Assembly (NCBI RefSeq): GCF_001831515.1
Contig: NZ_KV825630.1
Coordinates: forward strand, 226,804 to 290,803
Source: Corynebacterium sp. HMSC074A01
Lineage (GTDB): Bacteria > Actinomycetota > Actinomycetes > Mycobacteriales > Mycobacteriaceae
DNA length: 64,000 bases
Direction: 5' to 3'
In this document: positions 63,792 through 64,000 of the stretch, in pieces
Numbering within the stretch: the stretch's first letter is position 1
Layout: each line of letters begins with the position of its first letter
The notes under the pieces: model-generated
Database searches by the model: none
The model's input: only the letters and a program-made list of their open reading frames with translations
Told to the model about the DNA's origin: nothing
Made by a program: the position numbers and the translations under genes

Positions 63792-64000
63792 TGCTGACTA
63801 TCTCGAACGTGCACAAGACCTTCTTCCCCGGCACCGCCAACGAACGCACCGCGCTTGCCGGCGTCGACCTGGATCTCGCCGAGGGCGACTTCTGCACCAT
63901 CATCGGCTCCAACGGCGCGGGCAAGTCGACGTTGCTCAACACCGTCGCGGGCCGCCTGCGCCCGGACACGGGCAGCGTGCATATCGACGGCACCGACATC
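63791..64000 (+). CDS. ABC transporter ATPase (TrpZ-like), 3' truncated by window end
   Basis: Only the first 70 codons are in the window: MLTISNVHKTFFPGTANERTALAGVDLDLAEGDF, then Walker A IIGSNGAGKSTLLN, and no stop before the edge. It starts at the ATG overlapping the permease stop (TAATG), completing a binding protein-permease-ATPase operon. It is the energy subunit of the importer. Confidence 0.9.
   Translation, partial: MLTISNVHKTFFPGTANERTALAGVDLDLAEGDFCTIIGSNGAGKSTLLNTVAGRLRPDTGSVHIDGTDI

Overview
The window reads as one contiguous piece of a Corynebacterium chromosome (Actinobacteria, high GC). The markers are a fused OdhA-type 2-oxoglutarate dehydrogenase of 1247 aa, the actinobacterial glgC/glgA pair, mycothiol (mshB), GpgS, LpqW, an actinobacterial dapC/dapD/dapE set and an ECF sigma factor SigE with a zinc anti-sigma factor. 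From memory, the gene order from odhA to typA follows the Mycobacterium tuberculosis Rv1248c-Rv1165 segment closely (kgd ... mrp, tatB, rseA, sigE, O-methyltransferase, glgC, glgA, DUF3117, DivIVA-like, gpgS, folP2, LOG, dapE, dapD ... aminotransferase, fdxC, small membrane protein, mshB, lpqW, typA), so most of 1-32.5 kb is old core backbone. I see no insertion sequence, prophage or CRISPR array.

Layout. 1-5.7 kb: ABC exporter (5' end outside the window) and odhA, closed by a strong terminator. 5.7-6.2 kb: a gene-free patch with four tandem copies of a 69-bp unit around a 12-bp palindrome. 6.2-11 kb: lipoprotein, GSP17M-like protein, mrp, tatB, cseE, sigE, O-methyltransferase. 11-15 kb: glycogen genes glgC/glgA and a GH32-like protein whose catalytic acids are gone. 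15.1-19.1 kb (minus strand): rlmA-like, DUF3117, DivIVA-like, gpgS, folP2, LOG. 19.1-32.5 kb: lysine/diaminopimelate genes (dapE, a dapD paralogue, two tandem amino-acid permeases, dapD, dapC) followed by the fdxC-mshB-lpqW-typA chain. 33-42.5 kb: a TPP-riboswitch-controlled ykoEDC thiamine/HMP ECF transporter with a small kinase, and an oligopeptide ABC operon (dppABC and a fused ATPase).

42.8-46 kb holds a DUF808 protein, an unknown protein and a DUF222-HNH nuclease. 46-55.6 kb is the most distinctive region: a complete selenocysteine system (selB, selA, tRNA-Sec, selD) beside a three-gene formate dehydrogenase operon. The catalytic subunit contains an in-frame UGA followed, 11 nt later, by a SECIS-like hairpin; a standard gene caller would split it into two ORFs. 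55.7-64 kb: a secreted DUF4185 protein (possible cell-wall arabinanase), a DyP peroxidase, a TipA-like MerR regulator with a 19-bp-spacer promoter, a DUF429 protein, an MFS exporter, a DUF1707 protein and a TrpXYZ-type ABC importer cut by the window end.

A recurring feature is a TAnnnT-like -10 box six to nine bases before the start codon of monocistronic or first-in-operon genes (mrp, O-methyltransferase, glgA, dapD paralogue, permease, dapD, selD, MFS), with a related box at the MerR gene. This suggests many leaderless or nearly leaderless transcripts. All functions are assigned from sequence recognition without database searches.
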